This document shows positions 1-8,957 of a stretch of DNA of 64,000 nucleotides, one piece after another (position 1 is the first letter of the stretch; the number at the start of each line of letters is the position of its first letter). Source of the DNA: Flavobacteriales bacterium (GTDB lineage: Bacteria; Bacteroidota; Bacteroidia; Flavobacteriales_D; Crocinitomicaceae); the NCBI GenBank assembly GCA_015665275.1, contig JADFAL010000007.1, forward strand, positions 104,140-168,139, in the 5' to 3' direction. The notes under the pieces were generated by a model that was not told where the DNA came from, ran no database searches, and saw only the letters and a program-made list of their open reading frames with translations. The position numbers and the translations under genes were made by a program.

Positions 1-296
1 TGACGGTGGCCTTCATGGGGAAGTTTGGCAAGAAACCAATGCACTTCTTTGGTGTTTTGGGAATGCTCATGTTCTTTATCGGGCTTAGTATTTTCATGTA
101 CCTCGGAATTGTGAAACTATTTATTGACGGAGACGCGAAACTAATTGCAGATCGTACAGAGTTTTACTTAGCCTTGACCTCAATGATTCTTGGTGTACAA
201 TTCTTCCTTGCCGGATTCATCGGTGAAATGATTGGTCGAAACTCTTCCTCGCGAAATGTGTACCTGGTAGAAAAAGAGTTAAATATCCATGACTGA
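1..296 (+). CDS. Glycosyltransferase family 2 (polyprenyl-phosphate type), C-terminal fragment
   Basis: The gene runs off the left edge; the open frame continues upstream of the first possible start (GTG at 6), so only about the last 97 residues are seen. They contain two membrane segments (roughly HFFGVLGMLMFFIGLSIF and FYLALTSMILGVQFFLAGFI) followed by a short cytoplasmic tail. The preceding KFGKKPMHFFG motif is typical of the C-terminal membrane part of DPM1/GtrB-like GT2 enzymes that move a sugar to a polyprenyl phosphate. The catalytic domain is outside the window, so substrate and exact family are inferred. It overlaps the next gene by 8 bp, which suggests translational coupling. Confidence 0.75.
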   Translation, partial: TVAFMGKFGKKPMHFFGVLGMLMFFIGLSIFMYLGIVKLFIDGDAKLIADRTEFYLALTSMILGVQFFLAGFIGEMIGRNSSSRNVYLVEKELNIHD

Positions 297-837
297 TTGG
301 GAAGTTGACGCTACCTGGACCCTTTTTCTAGATCGCGACGGAGTGATCAATAAGCGGAACTTTGACGGTTATATCACAGAAGTAAAATCATTCGAATTTT
401 TACCTGATGTTCCTAGCGCAATTGCTTCGTTATCAACCATTTTTCATAGGATTATCGTAGTTACAAACCAACAAGGTATCGGCAAAGGTTTGATGTCCGA
501 GCGTAACCTCCTTGAGATTCATACTTATATGAATGATGAGATTTATGCCGCTGGTGGGAAGATCGATAAATGTTACTTCGCACCGAACCTAAAAGGGGCT
601 GAAGACGACATGAGAAAACCAGGACCTGCCATGGCTGAACTAGCCAAAATGGAATTTCCTGAAATTGAATTTTCACGTTGTGTAATGGTCGGAGATACAG
701 ATTCCGATATTCTCTTTGGCAAGAATCTTGGTATGAAGACGGTGAGGGTGCGCTCGCAAGAAAAAGCAGATGTGCCCGCAGATATTGAGGTGGATGGATT
801 ACACGAACTGGTAACCAAATTGACACATGAAAAGTAA
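289..837 (+). CDS. HAD-IIIA family phosphatase, GmhB-like
   Basis: This 182-residue protein has all four HAD motifs: DRDGVIN (motif I, nucleophile Asp), VVTNQQGIGKG (motif II), RKPGP with the motif III Lys, and GDTDSDI (motif IV acids). The order and length match the D-glycero-D-manno-heptose-1,7-bisphosphate phosphatase / histidinol-phosphatase group. The Cys cluster that binds zinc in classical GmhB, just before the RKPGP motif, is absent; only one Cys (KCYFAPN) remains there. A sugar-phosphate substrate fits the glycosyltransferase neighbours but is not proven. It overlaps both neighbours by 8 to 11 bp. Confidence 0.8.
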   Translation: MTDWEVDATWTLFLDRDGVINKRNFDGYITEVKSFEFLPDVPSAIASLSTIFHRIIVVTNQQGIGKGLMSERNLLEIHTYMNDEIYAAGGKIDKCYFAPNLKGAEDDMRKPGPAMAELAKMEFPEIEFSRCVMVGDTDSDILFGKNLGMKTVRVRSQEKADVPADIEVDGLHELVTKLTHEK

Positions 838-1597
838 ATTGACACTATTGGTATTGTTATTGACAAGCTTGGCTTTCGGACAAGTGAATCAAGTAGACTC
901 AAAAGGTCGCAAGCAGGGGACGTGGGAAAAAACGTACGAAGGTTCTATTGTGTTCCAATACCGCGGTCAATTCAAAGACGATAAACCCGTAGGAAAGTTT
1001 ACCTATTACTACGAGTCAGGAAAAGTGAAGGCGATTATACAGCACGATAATTTGGAGAAAGGGCGATCGTTAGCGTATTTCTATCACGAAAACAAGCAGG
1101 TTATGAGTGCTGGAATCTATCGCAATTCAAAGAAAGATAGTACTTGGGTGAATTTCACGCCAGCTGGAAAACTCAGCACGAAAGAAGAATTCAAAAATGA
1201 CAAGTTGAACGGAGTCACGTATGTTTATTTCGTTTCGGAGGATATTAAAAGTGTGCAACCAGTGGTGGCGACCAAGAAGACCTATAAAGATGGCATCCTT
1301 CATGGAGATTACCTAGAATACTTCATCAACGGGAAGGCCAAAATTAAAGGCAAGTATGTGAACAATCGTCAGGATGGAGCATGGGAAGAGTTTCATCTCA
1401 ATGGGAAACGTGCCATCACGTACCGTTACGACAACGGCAAAAAGCACGGCTATCAAATCGCTTACGATGAAAGCGGGAAGCGCTTGGCCGAGGTATTTTA
1501 TTACAACGGACATATGTTGGAAGGGGAGCGTTTGGAGAAATTGCTCGAAGACCTTGAAGCAAAAGGCATTAACCCATACACCATGACAACCAAATAA
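827..1597 (+). CDS. Secreted MORN-repeat (YwqK-like) protein
   Basis: This 256-residue protein has a signal peptide (MKSKLTLLVLLLTSLAFG, then Q at the mature N-terminus). It is built of MORN-type repeats with the pattern Y..G....G.W/Y and G..HG, for example KDGILHGDYLEYF, VNNRQDGAWEEF and DNGKKHGYQIAY. Such proteins are common in Bacteroidota and are often annotated as antitoxin component YwqK, but no toxin gene lies beside it, so no toxin-antitoxin role is claimed. It overlaps the HAD phosphatase gene by 11 bp and is probably in the same transcript. Confidence 0.75.
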   Translation: MKSKLTLLVLLLTSLAFGQVNQVDSKGRKQGTWEKTYEGSIVFQYRGQFKDDKPVGKFTYYYESGKVKAIIQHDNLEKGRSLAYFYHENKQVMSAGIYRNSKKDSTWVNFTPAGKLSTKEEFKNDKLNGVTYVYFVSEDIKSVQPVVATKKTYKDGILHGDYLEYFINGKAKIKGKYVNNRQDGAWEEFHLNGKRAITYRYDNGKKHGYQIAYDESGKRLAEVFYYNGHMLEGERLEKLLEDLEAKGINPYTMTTK

Positions 1598-1619
1598 TTG
1601 GTATTTTCGTTATATTAAT

Positions 1620-2294
1620 ATGATGAAGACATCTTTTATCGGAATTCTCACGTTGGCTCTTATACTATTCGGGTGTAAGAAGCAAACAACCCCTAATTTT
1701 CACACAGATTATTTTGGACTGGAAACAGGTCGGTACGTTATTTATAACGTAACTGAAATTACGCATGATACTGCCTTGAATCCAGCGCATGATACTGTTT
1801 CCTATCAGTTAAAAACTGTTTGGGAAGGCGAGTACATCGACAACGAAGGACGAAGAGCAAGTGAATTTCGCAGATATACACGAGCGTCGGAAAATGATCC
1901 TTGGGTGTTGTCTGATATCTGGACGGGAATCATCGATGGAATCCGTGCAGAACTCATCGAAGAAAATCAACGCGTGGTAAAACTGGTATTCGCACCAACC
2001 CTCAGCAAAGAATGGGATGTCAACGCTTACAATACCATGAATGAAATGAATGCGTATTATGCAGATGTTCATATCGATACAACGATTAATGGCGTTGCTT
2101 TTGATTCAATTATTGTGGTAGATCAAGATCGATTTAACAGTCTTATCGATACCGTACGATTGTTTGAAGTGTATGCAAAGAACGTTGGGTTGATCCGCAA
2201 ATTCGAAAAGAACAATCAATACAACTTCTCAGATTCAGAACCTCAGACAGGAAGAGAAGTCTACTACGATTACCTAGAGCACGGTTATCAATAA
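1620..2294 (+). CDS. Lipoprotein of unknown function
   Basis: This 224-residue protein begins with a short hydrophobic segment ending in the lipobox LFGC, followed by Lys-Lys-Gln, so it is a predicted lipoprotein with lipidation at the Cys near residue 19. The start is ATG at 1620 or 1623; a -7-like TATTTTCG at 1602-1609 lies just upstream, so the gene may have its own promoter. The mature part is rich in aromatic and acidic residues and begins with an FGLETGRYVIYNVTEI stretch seen in small Bacteroidota lipoproteins. I do not recognise a catalytic motif. Confidence 0.7.
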   Translation: MMKTSFIGILTLALILFGCKKQTTPNFHTDYFGLETGRYVIYNVTEITHDTALNPAHDTVSYQLKTVWEGEYIDNEGRRASEFRRYTRASENDPWVLSDIWTGIIDGIRAELIEENQRVVKLVFAPTLSKEWDVNAYNTMNEMNAYYADVHIDTTINGVAFDSIIVVDQDRFNSLIDTVRLFEVYAKNVGLIRKFEKNNQYNFSDSEPQTGREVYYDYLEHGYQ

Positions 2295-2310
2295 GCTAAA
2301 TGATTTCTGC

Positions 2311-2318
2311 TAAATTCG
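2311..2318 (+). promoter_or_regulatory. -7 element of the GT4 gene (near-leaderless)
   Basis: TAAATTCG matches the Bacteroidota -7 consensus TAnnTTTG at all but one base and ends 4 nt before the ATG at 2323. Transcription would therefore begin at or next to the start codon. No clear -33 element was identified. Confidence 0.4.
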
Positions 2319-2322
2319 CCGC

Positions 2323-3441
2323 ATGAGAATAGCACTCATCTCAGCATTTTACCCTTATCGTGGCGGCATAGCCCAGTTCGGCGCGATGTTATATCGTGAA
2401 TTGGAAAAAGAGCACGAAGTCGTTACGTATACATTCAAGCGACAATACCCCAATTTTCTATTTCCCGGAACGTCTCAGTTAGTAACGGCGGAAGATAACG
2501 CGGACCCTATTCCGTCTCAGCGAATCATTGACAGTATCAACCCAATTTCTTTCAAGAAAACAGCAAAGAAAATTGATCAAGGAAATCCAGATTTGATCAT
2601 CTCGCAGTATTGGATGACCTTCTTCGGACCTGCATTTGGGAACATACAAAAATCCTTGAAGTCTGGAGCAAAACGAATGGCGATTCTTCACAACGTGATT
2701 CCTCACGAAAAACGTTTTTTCGATGGACCTGCCAATCGCTACTTTTTGAAGCAAAATGATGGTTTTGTGGTAATGAGCGACGTTGTCATGAATGATTTAT
2801 TGTCCATCAAACCCGATGCGAAATACCTTCGTATCGATCACCCTATTTACAATCAATTTGGAGCAGGATTGCCAAGAGAAGAAGCACTTTCTGCATTGAA
2901 CTTACCGAAAGAAAAGAAGTACCTCTTGTTCTTCGGTTTCATTCGTAAATACAAAGGATTGGATTTATTACTCGAAGCTTTAAGCCTTCTTAATGAAGAC
3001 TATCACGTAATTGTGGCTGGAGAAATCTACGGTTCCTTTGACGATTATCAAGCATTGATTGATCAATACAATTTACAGAACCGTGTGCACATGTTTACAG
3101 AGTACATTTCAGACGAGGAGGTGAAAATCTATTTCTCCGCTGCAGACGTTTGTATGCTCCCGTACAAAAGTGCCACGCAAAGCGGAATTACGGCCATTGC
3201 ACATCATTTCGAAATGCCAATTATTGCTACGGATGTCGGAGGACTCAAAGAAACCATTGATCATCAAGAAACCGGATTGATTGTGGACCATGCAAATGGT
3301 GATGAAATTGCCAAAGCCGTGCAATCGTTCTTCAACGATTTCGATCCAGAAGCCATGAGAACCGCCATTCGCAAAAGAAACGCGGAAAACACATGGGAGA
3401 ATTTCTCGAAGCGAATCTTAGAATTCTCAAAGACCCTCTAA
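2323..3441 (+). CDS. Glycosyltransferase family 4 (GT-B fold)
   Basis: This 372-residue enzyme starts with the GT-B N-terminal strand RIALISAFYPYRGGIAQFG, whose GGI loop is typical of GT4. The C-terminal domain begins near residue 200 with FGFIRKYKGLDLLLEAL. It carries the nucleotide-sugar site in the form LPYKSATQSGITAIAHHFE...PIIATDVGGLKE, where the usual EGFG-type Glu is replaced by the SATQSG variant common in Bacteroidota GT4. It probably transfers a sugar from a nucleotide-sugar donor to a surface glycan in the cytoplasm. The donor and acceptor cannot be read from the sequence. Confidence 0.85.
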   Translation: MRIALISAFYPYRGGIAQFGAMLYRELEKEHEVVTYTFKRQYPNFLFPGTSQLVTAEDNADPIPSQRIIDSINPISFKKTAKKIDQGNPDLIISQYWMTFFGPAFGNIQKSLKSGAKRMAILHNVIPHEKRFFDGPANRYFLKQNDGFVVMSDVVMNDLLSIKPDAKYLRIDHPIYNQFGAGLPREEALSALNLPKEKKYLLFFGFIRKYKGLDLLLEALSLLNEDYHVIVAGEIYGSFDDYQALIDQYNLQNRVHMFTEYISDEEVKIYFSAADVCMLPYKSATQSGITAIAHHFEMPIIATDVGGLKETIDHQETGLIVDHANGDEIAKAVQSFFNDFDPEAMRTAIRKRNAENTWENFSKRILEFSKTL

Positions 3442-3645
3442 TATAGTACACAAGTTTCAATTTTCTATCCTCTTGCTTAGGACTATGTTCGTTCAGTGTT
3501 CTTCTGACGCAGAAAATAGTTAGTAGTAACTTCGATAAGTTAGCTGCACTGTTAAACAAAAAGAATTGGGCCTTACCTTGTAAAGTGTTTTCCATAAAAG
3601 CGAATTAATCGCTATATTCGTGCGGCTTAATTGCTGCTAATAAAT

Positions 3646-4143
3646 ATGTTGAAGTTCACAAGCATAGTATCATCGTTAATCGTCCTGCTCTTTGCAGTGT
3701 CAGGAACGTATGCACGTACTATTGCGAAACCAGCAGAGCAGAAGGAAGCATCTAAAAAAGACAAGCAAGAAGATAAAAGTGAAACAGATGAAGAGGGTAA
3801 ACCTGTCGAGTCTGCAGTTCAATTGGACGTTTTTCAGGCCATTTCCCTTGTAAACTCTCAATTACGTTGGAAAGATTTTCACGGAGAGAGGGTGAAAAGT
3901 TCTCGTTTGTTGTTGTCTTCCAAACAACTAAAGTCGGAAGTCCGCTCAGAAGAACCCGCTGTAGCACAGGTAGATTTTCAATCAATAACGGTACTCCTTC
4001 CAAGTAAACAAAACAATTGGAACCTTTCAATTGCGTCTGTAGAAACAGAATCTGTTACTGACGTACAAGGAAACCTGAAATTTCAGGAAAATACAATTGC
4101 GTTCATCCTAAATTGTGGAACGTATCCAACCGATCTGTCTTAA
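3646..4143 (+). CDS. Secreted protein of unknown function
   Basis: This 165-residue protein starts at the ATG at 3646; an upstream TTG at 3631 is less likely because the signal peptide begins LKFTSIVSSLIVLLFAVSG right after the ATG. The signal peptide is followed by a charged Lys/Glu/Asp-rich stretch of about 35 residues (QKEASKKDKQEDKSETDEEG), probably a flexible linker, and then a mixed domain with an NSQLRWKDFHGE motif. I do not recognise the family. A TATATTCG sequence about 30 bp upstream is a possible -7 element, and a short hairpin GCGA-ATTAA-TCGC lies before it. Confidence 0.6.
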   Translation: MLKFTSIVSSLIVLLFAVSGTYARTIAKPAEQKEASKKDKQEDKSETDEEGKPVESAVQLDVFQAISLVNSQLRWKDFHGERVKSSRLLLSSKQLKSEVRSEEPAVAQVDFQSITVLLPSKQNNWNLSIASVETESVTDVQGNLKFQENTIAFILNCGTYPTDLS

Positions 4144-4234
4144 GACGGGATCGACTTTCTTTCTATTTCCAGTCCACGCAATGGCGTGATTTTCCCCAGA
4201 AGGATATAATCATTGTAGAAGCCTCGGTTTTCTA

Positions 4235-4265
4235 TTGATTATGAAAAAGGTATCGCCTATATTTG
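4235..4265 (+). promoter_or_regulatory. Promoter of secDF
   Basis: TTGA at 4235-4238 and TATATTTG at 4258-4265 match the Bacteroidota -33 and -7 elements with a 19-bp spacer. The predicted start of transcription near 4270 leaves a leader of about 60 nt before the ATG at 4331. Confidence 0.6.
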
Positions 4266-4330
4266 CGGCTTGCTAAAAACAGCGTTCGCTTGAATAGGCA
4301 GAAATAAAAATGATATAAAAATTTACGAAA

Positions 4331-7300
4331 ATGCGTAACAAAGGATTTTTTTGGTTTTTGACAATCTTGATGACAGTGATTTGTCTTTACCAATTATCGT
4401 TCACCTTCATTGCTAACGGCATTGAGAAAGAGGCTGAAGTTGAAGCAACGAAGAAAGTAGAGGCAATGTTTGCCGAAGCTGAAGCGAACGGAGTGGACAG
4501 TGTTAATTTAGTTTATAGCGGTGTTAGAATTGCAGTAAACAGCCCAGAATCTCGTGAAATTGCGAAAGCTGATTTCATTAACGGTATTCTTTCCGAAAAA
4601 AATGAGGATGAAGTATACCCAGTTCTAGGAACAAAATTTAAAGATGTTAAGAAACAAAGTTTAGCACTAGGACTTGACCTTGTCGGAGGAATGAGTATTA
4701 CCATGGAGATTTCAATTCCAGGTATGATCGAAAATTACGGACGTGATATCGATCCGAAATTCCGCCGAGTTAAGGAAGCTGCCGACGAAGAGTATAAAAA
4801 GGGTGGAGATTACATTGATATCTTCATTGCTGAAAATAAGAAGCAGAATGGTGGAGCCAAAGTGGCGAAGATCATGGCGACGCATAAGATGGAGAACATC
4901 GGTCGTCAATCTAGCGACGAAGACATTATTGAGTTCTTGCGCAAGATTGAGAGCTCTGCAATGGACGGAGTTGAGGAAATCATCAACCGTCGTATCAACC
5001 AGTTCGGTGTAGCTCAGCCAAATATTCAATTGGATAAAGAGCAGAATCGAATTTACGTTGAACTTCCAGGGGTTCAGGATGAGAAAACAGTTGCTGAGAA
5101 AATCGGTAGTGTAGCAAACCTTGAATTCTACGAAACATGGCAGTTCCAAGATATTGCAAACCAATTCCAAGAAATCGTTGTAAAATCACAAACGCAACTA
5201 GGAGAAGAAGCGGATGACGTAATTTCGGTAAACGATTCTACTTTAAACGAAGCTGATACCACATTGGCGAATGCTGGTGCACCTGCTGACTCTACAGATT
5301 CACTTTTAGAAGAGTTTGGAGAAGATGTTTCATTAGACGATGGAATTGATGGAACTACAAACTCAAATGCAGGCGAAAAGAAAGGACAAGAATCACTATT
5401 GGACCTTATTGTTCCTCTTAACGGAGCAGAGGATTCTCGAATCGCTTATGTATCACCTACGAATAAATCAAAGGTGAATGCAATCCTTGACAGAAGTGAC
5501 TTGGCTATTCCAGGTGTGAAGTTCATGTTCTCTGATCAAACCGTTGAAATCAAAATGAACGACGGGAAGAAAGAACAAATGCATTTCATGTATGCGATCA
5601 AAATTCCACAAGATGGAGCTAAGTTGACAGGTAAAGATGTTGAAAATGCATCTGACGGATTCGACGCTGAAACAGGTGAGATTACAGTAAACTTGAAAAT
5701 GACGGACGAAGGTGCTGAGAAATGGGCACAGATGACAACTGAAAACGTTGGCCGTCAAGTGGCAATTACTTTGGATAACGTAGTTTACAGTGCGCCGAAT
5801 GTAATCAACCCAATTCGTGACGGTAACACGCAAATTTCAGGTGGATTCTCAATTGAGGAAGCACAGTCATTGGCTGGACTATTGAACGCTGGTGCACTTC
5901 CTGCTCCATGTGAGATCATCGAGCAATCGCGCGTAGGACCAACTATCGGAGCGGAGAACTCATCAGCAGGATTGATGTCATTCATCATCGCATTGCTTTT
6001 GGTATTCGTTTACATGATTTTCTATTACGGAAAAGCAGGAATTATTGCAGATATTGCATTGATTGCGAACATCTTGTTCATCTTCGGATCGCTTGCATCA
6101 TTTGGAGCGGTATTGACATTGGCGGGTATTGCCGGTATTGTACTAACAATTGGTATGGCCGTGGATGCGAATGTACTGATCTTCGAACGTGTCCGTGAAG
6201 AGCAAGCTGCAGGTAAAGACATTAAGTCTGCAATCGATACTGGATTTAAGAAAGCTTTGTCTTCGATTATTGATGCGAACGTGACAACAATGTTGACAGC
6301 GATTGTATTGAAATCATTCGGACAAGGACCCATTGAATCTTTCGCAACCACTTTGATCATCGGTATTTTCACGTCCGTATTTGCGGCCTTGGTAATTACG
6401 CGTTTGTTCATGACATGGTGGATGAACAAAGGAAAGTCCATCAACTTCGAATCGAAAATGACGAAGGGAGCATTCAAGAATTTCAACATCAACTTCGTAG
6501 ATCGTCGTAAAACATTCTACATGATTTCTGCAGTATTGGTAGCAGGAAGTCTTGCAATGATTGCGATGAGAGGATTTAGCGAAAGTGTGGAATTTTCAGG
6601 AGGACGCACCTACGGTGTGAAATTTGAGAAAGAAGCAGAATCGCACATTGATGCCTTAGAAGCGAACTTGAAAGATGTATTGGTAGACGAAAACGGAAGA
6701 AAAGCGTCGGTTGAGATCAAGAAGAGAGACAACAGCCTTTTCCTTGAAATTTCAACAAACTTCTTGTTGGATGAGAATGGTCCTGAAATGGCTGACTCTG
6801 TAAAACAACAAATTTCAAAAGGTTTGACCGCATCTTCTGAGTTAGTTGGATCGCATGAGTTTATTGACAGCCGTTCCGTATCGAACAAATTGAAAGAGGA
6901 ACTGGCAAGTTCATCAACCATTGCGATTATCTTATCGTTGCTCATCATATTTGGATACATTTTAATGCGATTCGGAAGATGGCAGTACTCAACCGGAGCG
7001 ATCATAGCCATGATGCACGATGTTACCATCGTACTCGGAATCTTCGCTACTTTCCACGGAATTATGCCGTTTAATATGGATATCGATCAGGCCTTTATTG
7101 CCGCCATTCTAACGGTAATTGGATATTCGATTAACGATACCGTGATTGTATTTGACCGTATTCGAGAAAACCTTGGATTGCACAAATCGGACAATGAGCA
7201 GAATCAGATCAACCGATCGTTGAATTCTACCTTGTCTCGTACGATTAACACATCCATGACCACATTCATCGTATTGTTGATCATCTTCATCTTCGGTGGA

Positions 7301-7459
7301 GCAGCAATTAAAGGATTCATCTTCGCGTTGATGATTGGTGTAATCGTGGGAACATACTCTTCGGTATGTATTGCAACACCTGTATTGATTGATTTCTCAG
7401 GAATGAGAAAGGCAAGAAAATCGGAAGAAAAGGATGAAGTTGCAGCTGTAGAAGCATAG
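4331..7459 (+). CDS. secDF: Protein translocase subunit SecDF (fused)
   Basis: This 1042-residue membrane protein joins SecD and SecF in one chain, as is usual in Bacteroidota. It has an N-terminal membrane helix (residues about 5-27), the SecD motif LGLDLVGGMSITMEI near 112, and a large periplasmic P1 region. A SecD membrane bundle covers about 545-690 (GMAVDANVLIFERVREE). The SecF half follows, with a helix near 725, the GGRTYGVKF motif, and a bundle with IGYSINDTVIVFDRIREN near 935. An acidic low-complexity insert (about 298-355, rich in Asp, Ser and Thr) splits the P1 domain. It uses proton motive force to pull secreted proteins across the inner membrane with SecYEG. It is monocistronic, with its own promoter and terminator. 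Confidence 0.97.
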   Translation: MRNKGFFWFLTILMTVICLYQLSFTFIANGIEKEAEVEATKKVEAMFAEAEANGVDSVNLVYSGVRIAVNSPESREIAKADFINGILSEKNEDEVYPVLGTKFKDVKKQSLALGLDLVGGMSITMEISIPGMIENYGRDIDPKFRRVKEAADEEYKKGGDYIDIFIAENKKQNGGAKVAKIMATHKMENIGRQSSDEDIIEFLRKIESSAMDGVEEIINRRINQFGVAQPNIQLDKEQNRIYVELPGVQDEKTVAEKIGSVANLEFYETWQFQDIANQFQEIVVKSQTQLGEEADDVISVNDSTLNEADTTLANAGAPADSTDSLLEEFGEDVSLDDGIDGTTNSNAGEKKGQESLLDLIVPLNGAEDSRIAYVSPTNKSKVNAILDRSDLAIPGVKFMFSDQTVEIKMNDGKKEQMHFMYAIKIPQDGAKLTGKDVENASDGFDAETGEITVNLKMTDEGAEKWAQMTTENVGRQVAITLDNVVYSAPNVINPIRDGNTQISGGFSIEEAQSLAGLLNAGALPAPCEIIEQSRVGPTIGAENSSAGLMSFIIALLLVFVYMIFYYGKAGIIADIALIANILFIFGSLASFGAVLTLAGIAGIVLTIGMAVDANVLIFERVREEQAAGKDIKSAIDTGFKKALSSIIDANVTTMLTAIVLKSFGQGPIESFATTLIIGIFTSVFAALVITRLFMTWWMNKGKSINFESKMTKGAFKNFNINFVDRRKTFYMISAVLVAGSLAMIAMRGFSESVEFSGGRTYGVKFEKEAESHIDALEANLKDVLVDENGRKASVEIKKRDNSLFLEISTNFLLDENGPEMADSVKQQISKGLTASSELVGSHEFIDSRSVSNKLKEELASSSTIAIILSLLIIFGYILMRFGRWQYSTGAIIAMMHDVTIVLGIFATFHGIMPFNMDIDQAFIAAILTVIGYSINDTVIVFDRIRENLGLHKSDNEQNQINRSLNSTLSRTINTSMTTFIVLLIIFIFGGAAIKGFIFALMIGVIVGTYSSVCIATPVLIDFSGMRKARKSEEKDEVAAVEA

Positions 7460-7482
7460 ACGACACATCAAATAAATTATAG

Positions 7483-7517
7483 AAACCCTGGCATCGATAG
7501 ATAGTCAGGGTTTTTTT
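7483..7517 (+). terminator. Rho-independent terminator of secDF
   Basis: The arms AAACCCTG (7483-7490) and CAGGGTTT (7506-7513) enclose a 15-nt loop, and the stem runs into a T tract ending at 7517. It lies 24 bp after the secDF stop codon. Confidence 0.9.
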
Positions 7518-7740
7518 CTGCCCAACGGTATGGATTTTGCAAGCGTTATGTATATAGACAACGAGAGAAATGATTGTACTTGTAGGCATAGTGTTAGTAA
7601 TGATTGTGGGGAATTGGCTCTTCGGAATTTACGTGAACTAAGCACTAGTATCAAAATTTTTACGTTCTTAGTACTAACAACGCACTTTTTATCAAAACGC
7701 CAATTCTTCCGATTTAACACTTTTTTAGTTAACTTGGTTT
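7518..7740. other. Intergenic region without a convincing gene
   Basis: This AT-rich stretch lies between the secDF terminator and the receptor remnant. The only item of note is a 23-codon hydrophobic frame at 7570-7641, too short to support. TAACTTGG at 7730-7737 resembles a -7 element and could have served the receptor gene. Confidence 0.5.
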
Positions 7741-7824
7741 ACGGTCCCTCTCTGCCCTAAGGCAAGATTTGCTTTTTGCGGTCTTGTTGCTTTATTTCTT
7801 CTTGCTACTCCTTCCTTTGCTCAA

Positions 7825-8955
7825 TTGGAGCAAATGGACAGTACGATGCAAATCAAACGCTTTACTTACGATGACCTCACTAGCGAGCGATTCGAGAAGT
7901 ATAAAACGTCCTCCTCCACCAACCGACTGGCGGAAAACCCTGATGATCTAACGCAAGAGGTAATCATTATTGACGGTGATGAAATTCGCAAGTTTGGATA
8001 TACAACACTGGCTGATGTATTGAAAACAATACCCGGATTCCGAACGTCTCAACCCAGAAATGCAATTGAAGGAGAAACCTTTCTCATGCGTGGATTGTTG
8101 GGGAATGATCACACCAAAATTCTAATTAACGGTATTCCTATTAAACCAGAAGCGGTGAAATCCATGCCAATAGCTGCTCAACTTCCCATTCGTCATGCCG
8201 AGTATATTGAAATTGTTCAAGGACCGTCTTCCGCAACCTATGGATCGGATGCTATGGCAGGTGTCATTAATATTGTCCTTCCGGAAGTAGACCGTCCTGT
8301 ATTTGCTTGGGCAGATGTAAGCGGTGTAACTCCAGCTACAACAGATATCAACTTGACCCTGGGAGGTAAGGCCGGTAAAGGAAAGAACGTATTGAATTAT
8401 CAGATTTTTGCGTCTAGTCAAACTGCAACAAATCTAAATCTTCGTATTAATAGAGATTCTGTATTAATAGATCCTTCTAGTTTGAATCAGTGGGAGCAAC
8501 AATATTATTTACCAGACAAAGACGATCCAGAGGTACCGGAAGTCAATTCTTTAATAAGACTTAGTCGATTGATCGGAGGGAACTTCCAGTTCAGAGGGTT
8601 TGAGTTGTTCGCAACGAGAATGTATCGTGAAGAGCATTCTGCACTTGGGTTTTCACCATTGGCTATATCTTATTCTGATCCATCAACGACCATGGGAGAA
8701 AACATTAACTCGGTTGGACTGCATTCGGGACCAGTAGTTGCCGGAGTGATTGGAATTAAGAAATTTGCCTACGATATCTGGGGAGATACCGTAAATACAG
8801 CTGCCCGAATGGAATCGAGTGGAGAAGTAGGTAAAGTCAATATTTCGGGTAAAACCAAAGCGCATCTTAACGGTGAATTCCAGACCGAACATCGCGGTAA
8901 GGTAGAAGCTAAAAACAAGGGTGCTATTGAAATGTACTTTGTTGAGAGGAAATAG
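7825..8955 (+). CDS. Chimeric ORF: TonB-dependent receptor plug fused to class III cyclase C-terminus
   Basis: The frame encodes two unrelated parts. Residues 1 to ~290 are the plug and first strands of a TonB-dependent receptor: IIIDGDEIRKFGYTTLADVL, then TFLMRGLLGNDHTKILINGI, IEIVQGPSSATYGSDAMAGV and the start of a barrel. Residues ~295-376 are the end of a class III adenylate/guanylate cyclase: GLHSGPVVAGVIGIKKFAYD, then WGDTVNTAARMESSGE and a typical end MYFVERK. The junction lies near 8694-8712. Upstream in frame, 7756-7824 encodes a good signal peptide (GLVALFLLATPSFAQ), but no ATG, GTG or TTG starts it; the first usable codon is TTG at 7825, after the signal. Most of the barrel and the cyclase N-terminus are missing, so a functional product is unlikely. 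A deletion that joined two genes, or an assembly misjoin, would explain it. Confidence 0.8.
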   Translation: MEQMDSTMQIKRFTYDDLTSERFEKYKTSSSTNRLAENPDDLTQEVIIIDGDEIRKFGYTTLADVLKTIPGFRTSQPRNAIEGETFLMRGLLGNDHTKILINGIPIKPEAVKSMPIAAQLPIRHAEYIEIVQGPSSATYGSDAMAGVINIVLPEVDRPVFAWADVSGVTPATTDINLTLGGKAGKGKNVLNYQIFASSQTATNLNLRINRDSVLIDPSSLNQWEQQYYLPDKDDPEVPEVNSLIRLSRLIGGNFQFRGFELFATRMYREEHSALGFSPLAISYSDPSTTMGENINSVGLHSGPVVAGVIGIKKFAYDIWGDTVNTAARMESSGEVGKVNISGKTKAHLNGEFQTEHRGKVEAKNKGAIEMYFVERK

Positions 8956-8957
8956 CT

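Noticed and set aside
827..1597. YwqK-type antitoxin of a toxin-antitoxin system
   Set aside because: No toxin-like gene lies beside it, and MORN-repeat proteins with signal peptides are common without any toxin.
3442..3645. A tRNA or small gene in the gap before 3646
   Set aside because: No cloverleaf or conserved frame was found; only a short hairpin and a possible -7 element.
7570..7641. A 23-codon hydrophobic reading frame (MIVLVGIVLVMIVGNWLFGIYVN) between secDF and the receptor remnant
   Set aside because: It is too short, has no good promoter or conserved motif, and hydrophobic frames of this length arise by chance.
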